Notes: generated by a model from the letters alone, not told the origin. A DNA stretch of 64,000 nt from CAWCWK01 sp963842125 (GCA_963842125.1 CAWJFE010000005.1:744001-808000), one strand, 5' to 3'; counted from the stretch's first letter, positions 8,015 through 17,340 are shown. Numbers and translations are program-made.

Positions 8015-9520
8015 ATGATCGATGCGATCCCGCAGGCGCTTGGCCTGATCTTCACGCTCGAGGGCATTCTCGTCCTCGTTCTCGGCACCATGCTCGGCAT
8101 CGTGCTCGGCGCTCTGCCCGGTATCGGCTCCACCGTCGCGGTGGCGATGATCCTGCCGTTCACCCTGACGATGACGCAGGCGCCGGCAATCCTCCTTCTT
8201 CTCGCGATCTATGCGGGCTCGGTCTATGGGGGCTCGATCTCGGCGATCTTGATCAACACGCCCGGCACGCCGCAGTCTGCCGCCACCTGCCTCGACGGCT
8301 ATCCGATGGCGCAGCGCGGCGAGGCCGGCAAGGCACTTGGATGGGCGACGGTCTCCTCGGTCGTCGGCGGGCTGGTCTCCGCGGTCGTCCTTATCGTCGC
8401 CGCGCCGCAACTGGCGGCCTTTGCGCTCAATTTCGGGCCGATCGAGACCTTTGCGCTTATCCTTCTCGGCCTTACCTGCATCGTCTCGGTCTCCGAGGGC
8501 TCGCTCATCAAGGGGCTGATGGCGGGGATGATCGGCATCTTTCTCTCCACCGTTGGCGGCGATCCGATCACGGGCGAGGCGCGCTTCACATTCGGCCAGT
8601 TCCAACTCATCGCCGGCTTCAACCTCTTGGCCGTGGTCATCGGCGTCTTCGCGCTGTCGGAAGTCCTGCTACGCGCGTCGAAAGCGTTGGACGGTACGGG
8701 TTCACTCGTCGATTTCGGCGGCATCGTGTTGCCGTCGCTCGCGGAGTGGAAGGGCCGGTTCGGCGGGCTCGCCAAGTCGGTCGCGATCGGCAACGGCATC
8801 GGCGTCCTGCCGGGCACGGGCGCGGCGACGGCGGCCTTCATCTCCTATGCCGAAGCGCGCCGCTCATCACCGCGCAAGGCCGGCTTCGGCAAGGGCGAAC
8901 CGGACGGGTTGATCGCGTCGGAATCGGCCAACAACGCCGTCACCGGCGGCGCGCTGGTGCCGACGATGGCGCTCGGCATTCCCGGCGACGCGATCACCGC
9001 CGTCATGCTCGCCACGCTCACCCTCCACGGCATCACGCCCGGCACGCGCCTGATGACGGACAATCCGGTGCTGATCGCCGCCATCTTCTGCGGCTTCTTC
9101 ATCATCAACCTGATGCTGCTGCCTCTGGGAATGCTGGTCTCGCGCGTAGCGGCGCCGCTCCTGCGAATGCGGGAGGCCTATATGCTGGTCGTCATAACCA
9201 TGCTCTGCGTGGTCGGCGTCTACTTCGTGCGCGGCAACCCGTTCGACCTTCTAGTGATGGCATTCGCCGGCATCGTCGGCTTCCTCCTGCGCCGTCAGGG
9301 GTACCCGATGCCGCCGCTGGTCATCGGCATGGTGCTCGGGCCGACGCTGGAGATCAGCCTTCGCCAGGGGCTGATCCTGACCGATGGCAGCTTCTTAGCC
9401 TTCTTCAGCGGTCACCCGATCGCGGTCGCGCTGACGATCGCCGCTCTCGGCATGCTGAGCCTTCCGGTCTACCGCGCGATCCGTGCGCGTCGCAGCGACG
9501 AGGCCGGTATCGCGGCGTGA
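8015..9520 (+). CDS. tctA: Tripartite tricarboxylate transporter large permease subunit
   Basis: A 501-residue integral membrane protein with about 10-12 helices, the main translocation subunit of the TTT importer. The first conserved block GALPGIGSTVAVAMILPFT and the block YGGSISAILINTPGTP are signatures of TctA, and the internal repeat GVLPGTGAAT...NNAVTGGALVPTMALGIPGD is also present. The gene completes the first tct operon. A perfect convergent hairpin at 9550-9578 follows. Confidence 0.95.
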   Translation: MIDAIPQALGLIFTLEGILVLVLGTMLGIVLGALPGIGSTVAVAMILPFTLTMTQAPAILLLLAIYAGSVYGGSISAILINTPGTPQSAATCLDGYPMAQRGEAGKALGWATVSSVVGGLVSAVVLIVAAPQLAAFALNFGPIETFALILLGLTCIVSVSEGSLIKGLMAGMIGIFLSTVGGDPITGEARFTFGQFQLIAGFNLLAVVIGVFALSEVLLRASKALDGTGSLVDFGGIVLPSLAEWKGRFGGLAKSVAIGNGIGVLPGTGAATAAFISYAEARRSSPRKAGFGKGEPDGLIASESANNAVTGGALVPTMALGIPGDAITAVMLATLTLHGITPGTRLMTDNPVLIAAIFCGFFIINLMLLPLGMLVSRVAAPLLRMREAYMLVVITMLCVVGVYFVRGNPFDLLVMAFAGIVGFLLRRQGYPMPPLVIGMVLGPTLEISLRQGLILTDGSFLAFFSGHPIAVALTIAALGMLSLPVYRAIRARRSDEAGIAA

Positions 9521-9549
9521 TCGGCGTGGCCACCGGGGGCTCGGCGTGT

Positions 9550-9578
9550 GCGGCCACGAGGTCCTTCCCCGTGGCCGC
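9550..9578. terminator. Bidirectional hairpin between convergent transport operons
   Basis: GCGGCCACG at 9550-9558 and CGTGGCCGC at 9570-9578 are perfect 9-bp complements around an 11-base loop, placed between the tctA stop (9520) and the stop of the leftward binding-protein gene (9606). No long T-run follows on either side. Position and stem strength argue for a shared transcript end. Confidence 0.55.
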
Positions 9579-9605
9579 CAGACGCGCGCAAATGGCCGAA
9601 GCGCC

Positions 9606-11201
9606 TTACTTCTCGACGAGCCGGTAGAACACGAAGTCGGACGTCGCCCCGTTCACGTAGCCGCTCACATCGTCGTCCATCGCGACCTGATAGGACGCCT
9701 GGAACATGATCACGATCGGGCTCTCGGCCTGCACCTCGCGCTGCAGTTCGCGATACATGTCGAGCCGCGCCTCAGGGTCGGCCTCGGTCAGGGCCGCCGT
9801 GGTCATCTCGTTCAGCGCGTCCGGCACGGCCCAGGCGTTCCGCCAAGTGGTCGTGGCGGTGTAGTTGCCGTCCGAGTTGTCGGAATTGTAGGCGAAGGCT
9901 TTTGCGTTCGAATGCGGGTCCATGAAGTCCGGGCCCCAATAGAGCAGCATCGCCTCGTGCGTGCGGTCGCGATACTTGGTGATGACCTGGGCACCGGTGC
10001 CAGGCAGGATCTCGAATTCGATCCCCGCGTCGGCGAAGCTGGCCTGGAGCGACTGCGCCATGTCGGTGAAGGGCGCGGCGTTGATGACGTCCATCTCGAC
10101 CTGGATCGGCGTCGCGATGCCGGCGTCGGCCAAGATTTGCTTGGCCTTTTCGGGGTCGTAGGAGAACGGCGTCTCCTCGAGCGCGCCGGGGAAGCCCTTC
10201 GGCCAGAACGCCTGATGCACCTCCATCTGACCGGCGAGGATGGTGTCGGTCATGCCCTCGTAGTTCACCAGGTAGCGCGCGGCCTCCCAGACGGCCGGGT
10301 CGGTCAGGCTGTCGGTCTTCTGGTTGAAGGACAGGAAGTGGACGGCGGCCTGCGGGAAGGTCTCGACGGTGATGCCGTCGCCGAGCGAGGCGACCTGATC
10401 GGGCGTCAGGTTGCGGGCCATGTCGACATCGCCCTGCTCCAAGAGCAATTGCTGCGTCGCGCTCTCGGCGACGTGCTGCAGGATGACCGCATCGAGTTTG
10501 GGCCCTTCCTTGAAGTAGTTCTCGTTGGCGGCGAGGCGCACGATCTCGGCCGGGCGGTAGGCCTGCATCGAGAACGGGCCGGACCCGGCGGAGTTCGTGT
10601 TGAGCCAGGCATTGCCCATGTCGCCGTCGACTTCGTTCTCCATGACCGTCGCCATATCGACGACCGAGGCCGGGCGCGATGCGAGGACGTTCATCACGAA
10701 GGCCGGTGAGAAGTCGCCTTCGTAGCGGATGGTGACGGTGTTCCCATCCGCCACGACCATCTCCTCGACGTTCTCCGCCGTCCAGCCGAGCTGGGCGAGG
10801 ATGAAGGCGGGCGTCAGATCGAGTTTGATGACGCGCTGTAGCGAGGCGGCCGCGTCCTCGGCCGTGACCGGGTTGCCGGAATGGAAGACGGCGTCGTCGC
10901 GCATGGTGAAGACGATCGTCTTCGTCGCCTCGTCGATCTCCCATTCGGTGGCGAGGCCGGGCGCCAGCGTCGTCGGGTCCTCGGCGTCGTACTGCACCAG
11001 ACGATCGTAGACGTTGGTGACGATCTCGCCGGACGTGAACTCATAGGCCTGGGCCGGGTCGAGCGCGACGATGTCGTCGATGTTCTGCGCCACGATCAAG
11101 AGGCCGGGCGGCGTGTCGGCATGGGCCGCCGGAGTGATGGGGAGCGCAAGCGGAAGCGCGAGCGCGCTGCCGAGGAGTAGGGATCGGATCGTCGTCATCA
11201 T
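9606..11201 (-). CDS. ABC transporter substrate-binding protein, SBP family 5
   Basis: A 531-residue periplasmic receptor of the peptide/nickel type. It begins with a Sec signal peptide (hydrophobic SLLLGSALALPLALPITPA, cleavage near AAHAD). The early ALDPAQAYEF and the TAEDAAASLQRV segment are family 5 landmarks. Its ATG overlaps the stop of the upstream XRE/cupin regulator (ATGATG with TGA), so receptor and regulator are coupled. The matching permeases and ATPases run rightward from 12010. Length is normal. Ligand unknown. Confidence 0.92.
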   Translation of the reverse strand: MMTTIRSLLLGSALALPLALPITPAAHADTPPGLLIVAQNIDDIVALDPAQAYEFTSGEIVTNVYDRLVQYDAEDPTTLAPGLATEWEIDEATKTIVFTMRDDAVFHSGNPVTAEDAAASLQRVIKLDLTPAFILAQLGWTAENVEEMVVADGNTVTIRYEGDFSPAFVMNVLASRPASVVDMATVMENEVDGDMGNAWLNTNSAGSGPFSMQAYRPAEIVRLAANENYFKEGPKLDAVILQHVAESATQQLLLEQGDVDMARNLTPDQVASLGDGITVETFPQAAVHFLSFNQKTDSLTDPAVWEAARYLVNYEGMTDTILAGQMEVHQAFWPKGFPGALEETPFSYDPEKAKQILADAGIATPIQVEMDVINAAPFTDMAQSLQASFADAGIEFEILPGTGAQVITKYRDRTHEAMLLYWGPDFMDPHSNAKAFAYNSDNSDGNYTATTTWRNAWAVPDALNEMTTAALTEADPEARLDMYRELQREVQAESPIVIMFQASYQVAMDDDVSGYVNGATSDFVFYRLVEK

Positions 11202-11878
11202 GTCTCTCCTGTGGGTGAACTGTCGGCCTTGGAACTGTCGATATTGGAGCTATCGATCTTGGAACTATCAATCCTGGGCGTGCCCGCCGCCCCGCCGCCG
11301 CGCAGCACGGCCAGCGTGCCGGTCCAGAGGACGCGGGCGGTGTCCGGGCCGGGATTGGACCAGGCGTGTGGGGTGGCGCCGTCATAGTGAAGGCTGTCGC
11401 CCGCCCGCATTCGCATCGTCTCGCCGCCGAGCGTCTGCGCGATGGTGCCATCGAGGATGAAGACGACCTCCTCGCCCTCATGCGCCGCCGTCTCGGAGCG
11501 GTAGCCGGGCGGGACGTGGAGGATATAGGACACGAGAAGCGAGCCGGGATAATCCGCGCTCACCGCCTCGTATTCCACCGGCGAGCCGGGGATCGAAAAC
11601 CGGCGCCGCCCGTCCGCGCGCGATAGCGCGTCGACCGGGCGCGTCGCGGCGACGAAGTAGTCGAGGCCGACACCCAGAGCCTGCGCGATTTGCGCCAGAG
11701 TGCCAAGGGTCGGCACGGCCTTGCCCGTCTCGACCTGGCTCAGATAACCCGTGGACAGCCCCGCCGCCTCGGCCGCCGCGCGCAGCGTCAGGGCGAGCGC
11801 CTTGCGCCGCCGTCGCATGACCGGTCCAAGCGCGGGCGCGGCAGCGTCCGGTCGGTCAGTGGCGAGCGATGGCATCAT
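11198..11878 (-). CDS. XRE-family transcriptional regulator with C-terminal cupin domain
   Basis: A regulator of about 226 residues with an N-terminal HTH_3/XRE domain (RRRRKALALTLRAAAEAAGL, then STGYLSQVETGK) near residues 19-74 and a C-terminal cupin (HEGEEVVFILDG...MRMRAGDSLHYDG) near 125-190. This architecture is common in regulators that sense the ligand of an adjacent transporter. An in-frame TTG at 11884 is possible, but ATG 11878 is preferred. The last 20 or so residues are four imperfect (I/A)DSS(K/N/P) repeats, outside the cupin fold. It is co-transcribed with the binding protein and divergent from the permeases. Confidence 0.88.
   Translation of the reverse strand: MMPSLATDRPDAAAPALGPVMRRRRKALALTLRAAAEAAGLSTGYLSQVETGKAVPTLGTLAQIAQALGVGLDYFVAATRPVDALSRADGRRRFSIPGSPVEYEAVSADYPGSLLVSYILHVPPGYRSETAAHEGEEVVFILDGTIAQTLGGETMRMRAGDSLHYDGATPHAWSNPGPDTARVLWTGTLAVLRGGGAAGTPRIDSSKIDSSNIDSSKADSSPTGET
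11213..11272 (-). repeat. Four imperfect 15-bp tandem repeats at the 3' end of the XRE/cupin gene
   Basis: Four contiguous 15-base units (11258-11272, 11243-11257, 11228-11242, 11213-11227) encode IDSSK, IDSSN, IDSSK and ADSSP on the minus strand. They differ at a few positions each. They form the regulator's extreme C-terminus, immediately before its stop and the start of the binding protein, so copy-number change in steps of one unit would keep the frame. Confidence 0.8.
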
Positions 11879-12009
11879 CTGCAAATCCGATGGGCCAGTA
11901 AAATTCTGTTAGATGGTGACAAAACTTCTTTCATCCGCCAAGCTTTTTCTTCCGCCCTTGGTCTGTGCGCCTCGTTTTGAACCGCGCGTCAGGCTCGCCC
12001 GGAGGACGC

Positions 12010-13071
12010 ATGGCCGCTACGCTCCGCCCGATCTCCGCGCCGTCGCATCGCGCGATAGCCCGCGCCGCGCGCGGCGTGACGGGCTTCGTCTTGGTGACGG
12101 CGGCGACGTTTCTCGGTCTTCTCGCGATCACCTTCTTCATCGGACGCGTCATTCCCATCGACCCGGTCCTCGCCGTCGTCGGCGACCGCGCCACGCAGGC
12201 CCAATACGACGCCGCCCGCATCGCCATGGGTCTCGACCGCCCGTTGGTGGCGCAGTTCGCGAGCTATGTCTGGGACGTCATGCGGGGCGACTTGGGCGTG
12301 TCGGTCTCGACCAACCGGCCGGTGGCCTCCGACCTCGTACGCGTCTTCCCCGCGACGCTGGAGATGGCCACGATCGGCATCGTCATCGGCGTCGCGCTCG
12401 GCGTGCCGATGGGGGTGATCGCGGCCGCCAGACAGGGCAGCTGGGTCGATCAGGTGATCCGGGTGCTGGCGCTGACGGGCTATTCGGTGCCCGCCTTCTG
12501 GCTCGGGCTGGTCGGGCTCGCCGTCTTCTATGCCGGGCTCGGCTGGGTCTCGGGACCGGGCCGGATGAGCATCTTCTACGACGGGATCGTGGCGCCGCGC
12601 ACCGGTCTCCTGCTGGTCGACAGCGCCATGGCCGGGGCGTGGGACGTCTTCCGCTCGGCCGTCAGCCACATCGTCCTGCCCGCCGCGATCCTCGGCTTCT
12701 TCGCGCTCGCCTATATCGCCCGGATGACGCGGTCCTTCATGCTCGACCAATTGGGGCAGGAGTTCGTAACGACGGCGCGGGTGAAGGGCGTGCCGGAATG
12801 GCGGGTGATCTGGGTTCACGCCTTCGGTCCGATCCGCATTCCCCTCATCACCGTCATCGGCCTCAGCTATGCGGGGCTGCTGGAGGGGTCGGTGATGATC
12901 GAGACCGTCTTCTCCTGGCCCGGGATCGGCAACTACCTGACGACGGCGCTCTTCAACGCCGACATGAACGCGGTTCTGGGGGCGACGCTGGTGATCGGCG
13001 CGGTCTTCATCGCCATCAACCGATTGTCGGACGTTCTCTACCGCGTCCTCGACCCGCGGAGCCGGGCATGA
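12010..13071 (+). CDS. ABC transporter permease, DppB-like
   Basis: A 353-residue inner-membrane permease. ATG 12010 follows a strong GGAGG at 12001-12005. The N-terminal membrane segment (VTAATFLGLLAITFFIGRV), followed by IPIDPVLAVVGDRA and QYDAARIAMGLDRPL, resembles the DppB branch. The coupling loop TTARVKGVPEWRVIWVHAFG and the ending VLYRVLDPRS are also typical. It is divergent from the XRE/cupin regulator; the 131-base gap between them should hold both promoters. Its stop overlaps the next permease's start (ATGA). Confidence 0.93.
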   Translation: MAATLRPISAPSHRAIARAARGVTGFVLVTAATFLGLLAITFFIGRVIPIDPVLAVVGDRATQAQYDAARIAMGLDRPLVAQFASYVWDVMRGDLGVSVSTNRPVASDLVRVFPATLEMATIGIVIGVALGVPMGVIAAARQGSWVDQVIRVLALTGYSVPAFWLGLVGLAVFYAGLGWVSGPGRMSIFYDGIVAPRTGLLLVDSAMAGAWDVFRSAVSHIVLPAAILGFFALAYIARMTRSFMLDQLGQEFVTTARVKGVPEWRVIWVHAFGPIRIPLITVIGLSYAGLLEGSVMIETVFSWPGIGNYLTTALFNADMNAVLGATLVIGAVFIAINRLSDVLYRVLDPRSRA

Positions 13072-13979
13072 ACCGGACCGACACGACCTGGGCCGACTGG
13101 CTGACGACGGACACGCCGCTGTCGCGAGGCCAGGCGTTCGCCGGGCGGAGCTACGCGACGGCGCGGCTCCTCACCCGCAACCCTCTCGCCGTCGTCGGCG
13201 CGGCGATCGTACTGGCGCTGGTGCTCGTGGCCGCCTTCGCGCCTTGGTTGGCACCGGAGAGTCCGATCGGGCAGAATCTCTCGCGCCGCCTCATGCCGCC
13301 CTCCGCCGACAACTGGATGGGTACCGACGAGCTCGGCCGCGACATCCTCAGCCGGGTGATCTGGGGGGCAAGGATCACGCTGATGATCGTGGCCCTCGTC
13401 GCCATCATCGCCGCGCCCGTCGGCCTCATCGTCGGGGCGGTCTCCGGCTATTTCGGCGGCTGGATAGACCGCGTGCTGATGGGGCTGACGGACGTCTTCC
13501 TCTCCATGCCCAAGCTCATCCTCGCCCTCGCCTTCGTCGCCGCGCTTGGGCCCGGTATCGAGAACGCGGTGATCGCCATCGCCATCACGACCTGGCCGGC
13601 CTATGCCCGCATCGCGCGGGCCGAGACGTTGACGATCCGGAACGCCGAGTTCGTCGCCGCGACCCAGCTCCTCGGCGCGTCGCACTTGCGGATCGTGACG
13701 CTGCACATCCTGCCACTTTGCACGTCGTCGATGATCGTGCGGGTCACGCTCGATATGGCCGGGATCATCCTCACCGCCGCCGGGCTCGGCTTTCTCGGCC
13801 TCGGCGCGCAGCCGCCGCTGCCGGAATGGGGCGCGATGATCTCGCGGGGCCGCGCCTTCGTGCTCGACCAATGGTGGGTCGCGACGATGCCGGGTTTCGC
13901 GATCATTCTCGTGTCGCTGGGCTTCTGCTTCCTCGGCGACGGGCTGCGGGATGCGCTCGACCCGAAGGGGCGCAAATGA
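13068..13979 (+). CDS. ABC transporter permease, DppC-like
   Basis: A 303-residue inner-membrane permease. The motifs NWMGTDELGRDILSRVIWGAR, then NAEFVAATQLLGASHLRIV and LGFLGLGAQPPLPEWGAM place it in the OppC/DppC branch. The start at 13068 overlaps the previous stop, and its own stop overlaps the next ATPase start at 13976, so four transporter genes are translationally linked. Length and frame are normal. Confidence 0.93.
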   Translation: MNRTDTTWADWLTTDTPLSRGQAFAGRSYATARLLTRNPLAVVGAAIVLALVLVAAFAPWLAPESPIGQNLSRRLMPPSADNWMGTDELGRDILSRVIWGARITLMIVALVAIIAAPVGLIVGAVSGYFGGWIDRVLMGLTDVFLSMPKLILALAFVAALGPGIENAVIAIAITTWPAYARIARAETLTIRNAEFVAATQLLGASHLRIVTLHILPLCTSSMIVRVTLDMAGIILTAAGLGFLGLGAQPPLPEWGAMISRGRAFVLDQWWVATMPGFAIILVSLGFCFLGDGLRDALDPKGRK

Positions 13980-14803
13980 CCCTTCTATCGGTCCGCGACC
14001 TTAGCGTGACCTTCCCTACGCCGCGCGGGCCCGTCCGCGTCGTCGACGGCGTGTCCTTCGAGCTCGGCCGCGAACGGCTCGGCATCGTCGGGGAGAGCGG
14101 GTCCGGCAAGTCGATGACCGGCCGCGCCATCCTGCGGCTGATCCGTCCGCCGGGCCGCGTCGAGGGCGGCCTCGATCTCGAAGGCCAGGATCTTACCGCC
14201 CTCTCTGAGCGCCAGATGCGCGCCGTGCGGGGCGCGCGCATCTCGATGATCATGCAGGACCCGCGCTATTCGCTGAACCCCGTGATGACCGTCGGCGCCC
14301 AGATCGCCGAAGCCGTGACGACCCATGAACGCGTCGGTCGCGCCGACATGCGAGCCCGCGTCCGCGCGGCCCTGGAGGCGGTGCGGCTCGACGATCCCGA
14401 CCGGGTCGCGCGGCTCTACCCGCACGAGGTGTCGGGCGGCATGGGCCAGCGCATCATGATCGCGATGATGCTGCTGCCCAAACCTTCGCTCCTCATCGCG
14501 GACGAGCCGACCTCGGCCCTCGACGTCAGCGTCCAGGGCGAGGTGCTGCGGCTGATGGACGACCTCGTGCGCGAGCGCGGCATGGGCCTCATCCTGATCT
14601 CGCACGACCTGCCGCTCGTTGCGCGCTATTGCGACCGGATCGTCGTCATGCACGCGGGCAGAATCGTCGAGACCTGCGCCGCCGCCGACCTTCACAAGGC
14701 GACCCACCCCTATACGCGCGGGCTGCTGGCCGCCGTGCCGCGCATGGATGAAACGCGCGACGTGCTACCCGTTCTCGACCGCAGCGCATGGAGCTGCACA
14801 TGA
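13976..14803 (+). CDS. ABC transporter ATP-binding protein, DppD-like
   Basis: A 275-residue ATPase. Walker A GESGSGKS is at 39-46, the Q-loop MIMQDPRYSLNP near 91-102 and Walker B LLIADEP near 172-178. The signature reads VSGGMGQRIM near 152-161, with Met in place of the usual first Gln, a variant also seen in other oligopeptide ATPases. It lacks most of the C-terminal oligopeptide extension and so is shorter than the leftward ATPase at 303-1280. Its stop overlaps the next gene. Confidence 0.92.
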   Translation: MTLLSVRDLSVTFPTPRGPVRVVDGVSFELGRERLGIVGESGSGKSMTGRAILRLIRPPGRVEGGLDLEGQDLTALSERQMRAVRGARISMIMQDPRYSLNPVMTVGAQIAEAVTTHERVGRADMRARVRAALEAVRLDDPDRVARLYPHEVSGGMGQRIMIAMMLLPKPSLLIADEPTSALDVSVQGEVLRLMDDLVRERGMGLILISHDLPLVARYCDRIVVMHAGRIVETCAAADLHKATHPYTRGLLAAVPRMDETRDVLPVLDRSAWSCT

Positions 14804-15534
14804 CAGCCCTGCAGCTCGCGGACCTGTCGGTCTCCTATGGCGACACCCATGTCGTGGAAGGCGTGACGCTCGATGTCGGGACAGGCGAATCCGTCGCGCT
14901 GGTCGGCGAGAGCGGGTCGGGCAAGTCGACCGTGCTGAAGGCGATCACGGGCCTCGCGCCCGACTGGACCGGCGGTATCGAGGTCTTCGGACGTGCTCGC
15001 GCGCATCGCCCCGAAAAGGCGCTGGCCACCGAATGCCAGATGATATTTCAGGACCCCTACGGCTCGCTCCACCCGCGCCGCACGGTCGACGCCGTGCTGC
15101 GCGAAGCGCTGGCGATCCAGGGCGTGCGCGACGATGCGCGTGTGGCCGACACGCTCACCGAGGTCGGCCTCGACGCGCGCTTTCGGTTTCGCTATCCGCA
15201 TCAGCTCTCGGGCGGGCAGCGCCAGCGCGTCGCCATCGCCCGCGCCCTGATCCTGCGGCCGCGCCTCCTCTTGTTGGACGAGCCGACCTCGGCGCTCGAC
15301 GTGAGCGTCCAGGCCGAGATCCTGAACCTCCTCAAGCGGCTGCGCGCCGAGCACGGGCTGACCTATCTGCTCGTGACGCACGACCTGCCGGTGGTGGGGT
15401 TCCTCTGCGAGCGCCTCGCCATCATGCGCCGGGGCCGCATCGTCGAGATCGCGCCCGCCGCCGCCCTGCGCGACGGCAGCTTTGCCGATCCCTATTCCCG
15501 CCAGCTCTGGTCCGAGAGCCTGGGCGACATCTGA
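14800..15534 (+). CDS. ABC transporter ATP-binding protein, DppF-like
   Basis: A 244-residue ATPase with Walker A GESGSGKS at 36-43, Q-loop MIFQDPYGSLHPRR near 81-94, signature LSGGQRQRV at 136-144 and Walker B LLLLDEP at 156-162. ATG 14800 overlaps the preceding stop and has GGAG at a proper distance; an in-frame ATG at 14788 is the alternative. With the DppD-like partner it completes the second importer. It is at the short end for the family and lacks a long C-terminal extension. Confidence 0.92.
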   Translation: MTALQLADLSVSYGDTHVVEGVTLDVGTGESVALVGESGSGKSTVLKAITGLAPDWTGGIEVFGRARAHRPEKALATECQMIFQDPYGSLHPRRTVDAVLREALAIQGVRDDARVADTLTEVGLDARFRFRYPHQLSGGQRQRVAIARALILRPRLLLLDEPTSALDVSVQAEILNLLKRLRAEHGLTYLLVTHDLPVVGFLCERLAIMRRGRIVEIAPAAALRDGSFADPYSRQLWSESLGDI

Positions 15535-15545
15535 CGAGTATCATC

Positions 15546-16061
15546 ATGCGTTTCACCGCTGCCCTCGCCGCCGCGACCACGCCCAACGAGGCCTTTGCCG
15601 CCCTCCATGCGGAATCGCAGCGTCTCCTGCCCGTCCGGCTTTGGACGGTCATGATGGTCGACATGAAGGCCGGCCTCGCCCGCCGGGCCTATACGAGCCA
15701 CCCGCAGGACTACCCGACATCGGGCACCAAGCCCATTCCGGAGAACCACTGGTTCGCGCAGATCCACGACCGCCGCGCGCCTTTCGTAGCCAACATCATA
15801 GCCGAAATCGCCGACGTCTTCCCCGACCATGAAACCATCGCGTCCCTCGGCTGCGCGTCTTGCCTCAACCTGCCGGTGACGATCGGCGGAACGCTTGCCG
15901 GGACGGTCAACCTCCTCGACGTCGAGGGCCGCTTCGATCCCGAGACGGTGGAACGCCTGGAAGCGCACCTCGCTTTGCCCGCTTTCGCCGCGCTGAGCGC
16001 GGCCACCCTCCTCGGACGTCCAGCTTTGCCCTACTCCAGCCATGTCGAACCAGTCTCTTAG
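15546..16061 (+). CDS. GAF-domain-containing protein at the end of the ABC operon
   Basis: A 171-residue soluble protein that appears to be a single GAF-like fold spanning residues 15-155. It shows PVRLWTVMMVD, the RRAYTSHPQDYPTSGTKPIP segment, and the block SLGCASCLNLPVTIGGTLAGTVNLLDVEGRF, which is the usual GAF core wording. There is no HTH, kinase or cyclase domain attached. It starts 11 bases after the last ATPase and so is likely co-transcribed. A small-molecule sensor or enzyme-like role tied to the transported ligand is inference only. Confidence 0.78.
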   Translation: MRFTAALAAATTPNEAFAALHAESQRLLPVRLWTVMMVDMKAGLARRAYTSHPQDYPTSGTKPIPENHWFAQIHDRRAPFVANIIAEIADVFPDHETIASLGCASCLNLPVTIGGTLAGTVNLLDVEGRFDPETVERLEAHLALPAFAALSAATLLGRPALPYSSHVEPVS

Positions 16062-16363
16062 CGGGCCCACTCCGCTGCCATCAAGATCGGGAGCCCGAGA
16101 CTCGGAAGCGACCCCACCAACACCGGCTCGACCTTCGCCGCGTTCTCACCGGGCAGCTACCCGAGAATGACGGTCGGGCGGGTTTCCGCTACCTGACCAA
16201 ACCCTGATCGATGCTGACGTAGCCGTTGGCGTGTGAAACGGCCTTGCCTGGCGCCTGCTCATCTGCGTCGTCACTGCGGCCGGATGGGTGATGGCGACGG
16301 ATACCATGGCCCGGACGAGGCTATCGGACGGCTGTCGATCGGCACGGGACCGAGGATGAAGCA
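16062..16363. other. Intergenic gap, nothing recognisable
   Basis: These 302 bases between the GAF gene and the acetyltransferase hold no convincing open frame, hairpin with T-run, or repeat. Presumably they contain the promoter of the acetyltransferase gene. Confidence 0.4.
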
Positions 16364-16894
16364 GTGACCTTACAGCTGGCGACCGCAGCCGACGCGGCGA
16401 GCCTTGCCGCGCTTTCCATCGAAGTCTGGGTCGGGACCTACTTGAAGCGGGGCGTGGGCGCGGCCTTCGCCGACTACGTGCTGGACGCGTACACGGCGGC
16501 CCGCATGAGGGCCGTCATCGACGATCCCCGACAGGTCGTCATCGTCTCCCGGAACGACGAGGGGCCGGACGGCTACGTCCGTGCGATGCTGGACGCCGCA
16601 CCGCCCCTGCTGGCTTGCACGGGCGCCGAGATTGCGACGCTGTACGTCCAGCCCCGCCACCAAGGACGGGGTATCGGCCGCGAGCTTCTGGCAGAAGTGC
16701 TCCTACGCTGTCAGATGCGCGGTATCGAGGCGGTGTGGTTGACAGTCAATGCCGAGAACACGCCCGCCATAGGCTTCTACCATGCGCTAGGCTTTTGCAC
16801 GGTCGGTCGGACGGACTTCGTGCTCGACGGGCGCGGGTATCCAAACGAGGTACTGCGTCGCGATCTGGCCGACCTACCGAACGAAGCCGCGTGA
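16364..16894 (+). CDS. GNAT-family N-acetyltransferase
   Basis: A 176-residue single-domain acetyltransferase. The acetyl-CoA loop Q-x-x-G-x-G/A appears as HQGRGIGRELL near residues 102-112 after the beta-4 strand EIATLYVQP, and the C-terminal GNAT block NAENTPAIGFYHALGFCTVGR is typical. The start is GTG at 16364 with GAGG upstream. It acts on an unknown amine. It is isolated, with no obvious operon partner. Confidence 0.88.
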   Translation: MTLQLATAADAASLAALSIEVWVGTYLKRGVGAAFADYVLDAYTAARMRAVIDDPRQVVIVSRNDEGPDGYVRAMLDAAPPLLACTGAEIATLYVQPRHQGRGIGRELLAEVLLRCQMRGIEAVWLTVNAENTPAIGFYHALGFCTVGRTDFVLDGRGYPNEVLRRDLADLPNEAA

Positions 16895-17085
16895 CGAGGT
16901 CCGCAGTCGTGATGTCCAAGTGGAACCGCGCTCATTGCGTAGGACCCTCGACGAGGAGCGTCGCAGGGCTCGCCAAGGTCGACTGCGCGCTTCAAAGCGA
17001 CTGGATGGCCATGGTCCAAACGAAAGACGAGCGTCGGGAGGCGCAGCCTACGTAACTGGCCACCTGTGGAAGCGGCGCCAGCGTA

Positions 17086-17340
17086 TTAGTCGCCGACGCT
17101 CTCGCCGCGCCCACACGTTCGATCGGCCAGCAGGATCAGCCAACCGACTATCTCGCGTTGATCGTCGGTCAGATCCGAGACGGCACAGGCATCATCCGCG
17201 AGGGGGCGCAGCTCGCTCCACCGCGTGCAGAAATCGCTGAGATCGCGCAGCGTAAGACGCGCCCCGCTTCGCTCGGCGCGCCGGCCGGTGAGGGCATCAA
17301 CCGTCGGCTGAGTGCGGTTCGATCCACGGTTACTCGTCAC
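17086..17340 (-). CDS. Small hypothetical protein
   Basis: An 84-residue frame starting at GTG 17340, with a GAGGGAG ribosome site about 7 bases upstream. The C-terminal two thirds (LRDLSDFCTRWSELRPLAD, then DLTDDQREIVGWLILLADR) look like a compact helical protein with Trp residues, unlike random antisense translation. No family is recognised. It is convergent with nothing and divergent from the large regulator at 17522. It could be spurious. Confidence 0.4.
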   Translation of the reverse strand: MTSNRGSNRTQPTVDALTGRRAERSGARLTLRDLSDFCTRWSELRPLADDACAVSDLTDDQREIVGWLILLADRTCGRGESVGD

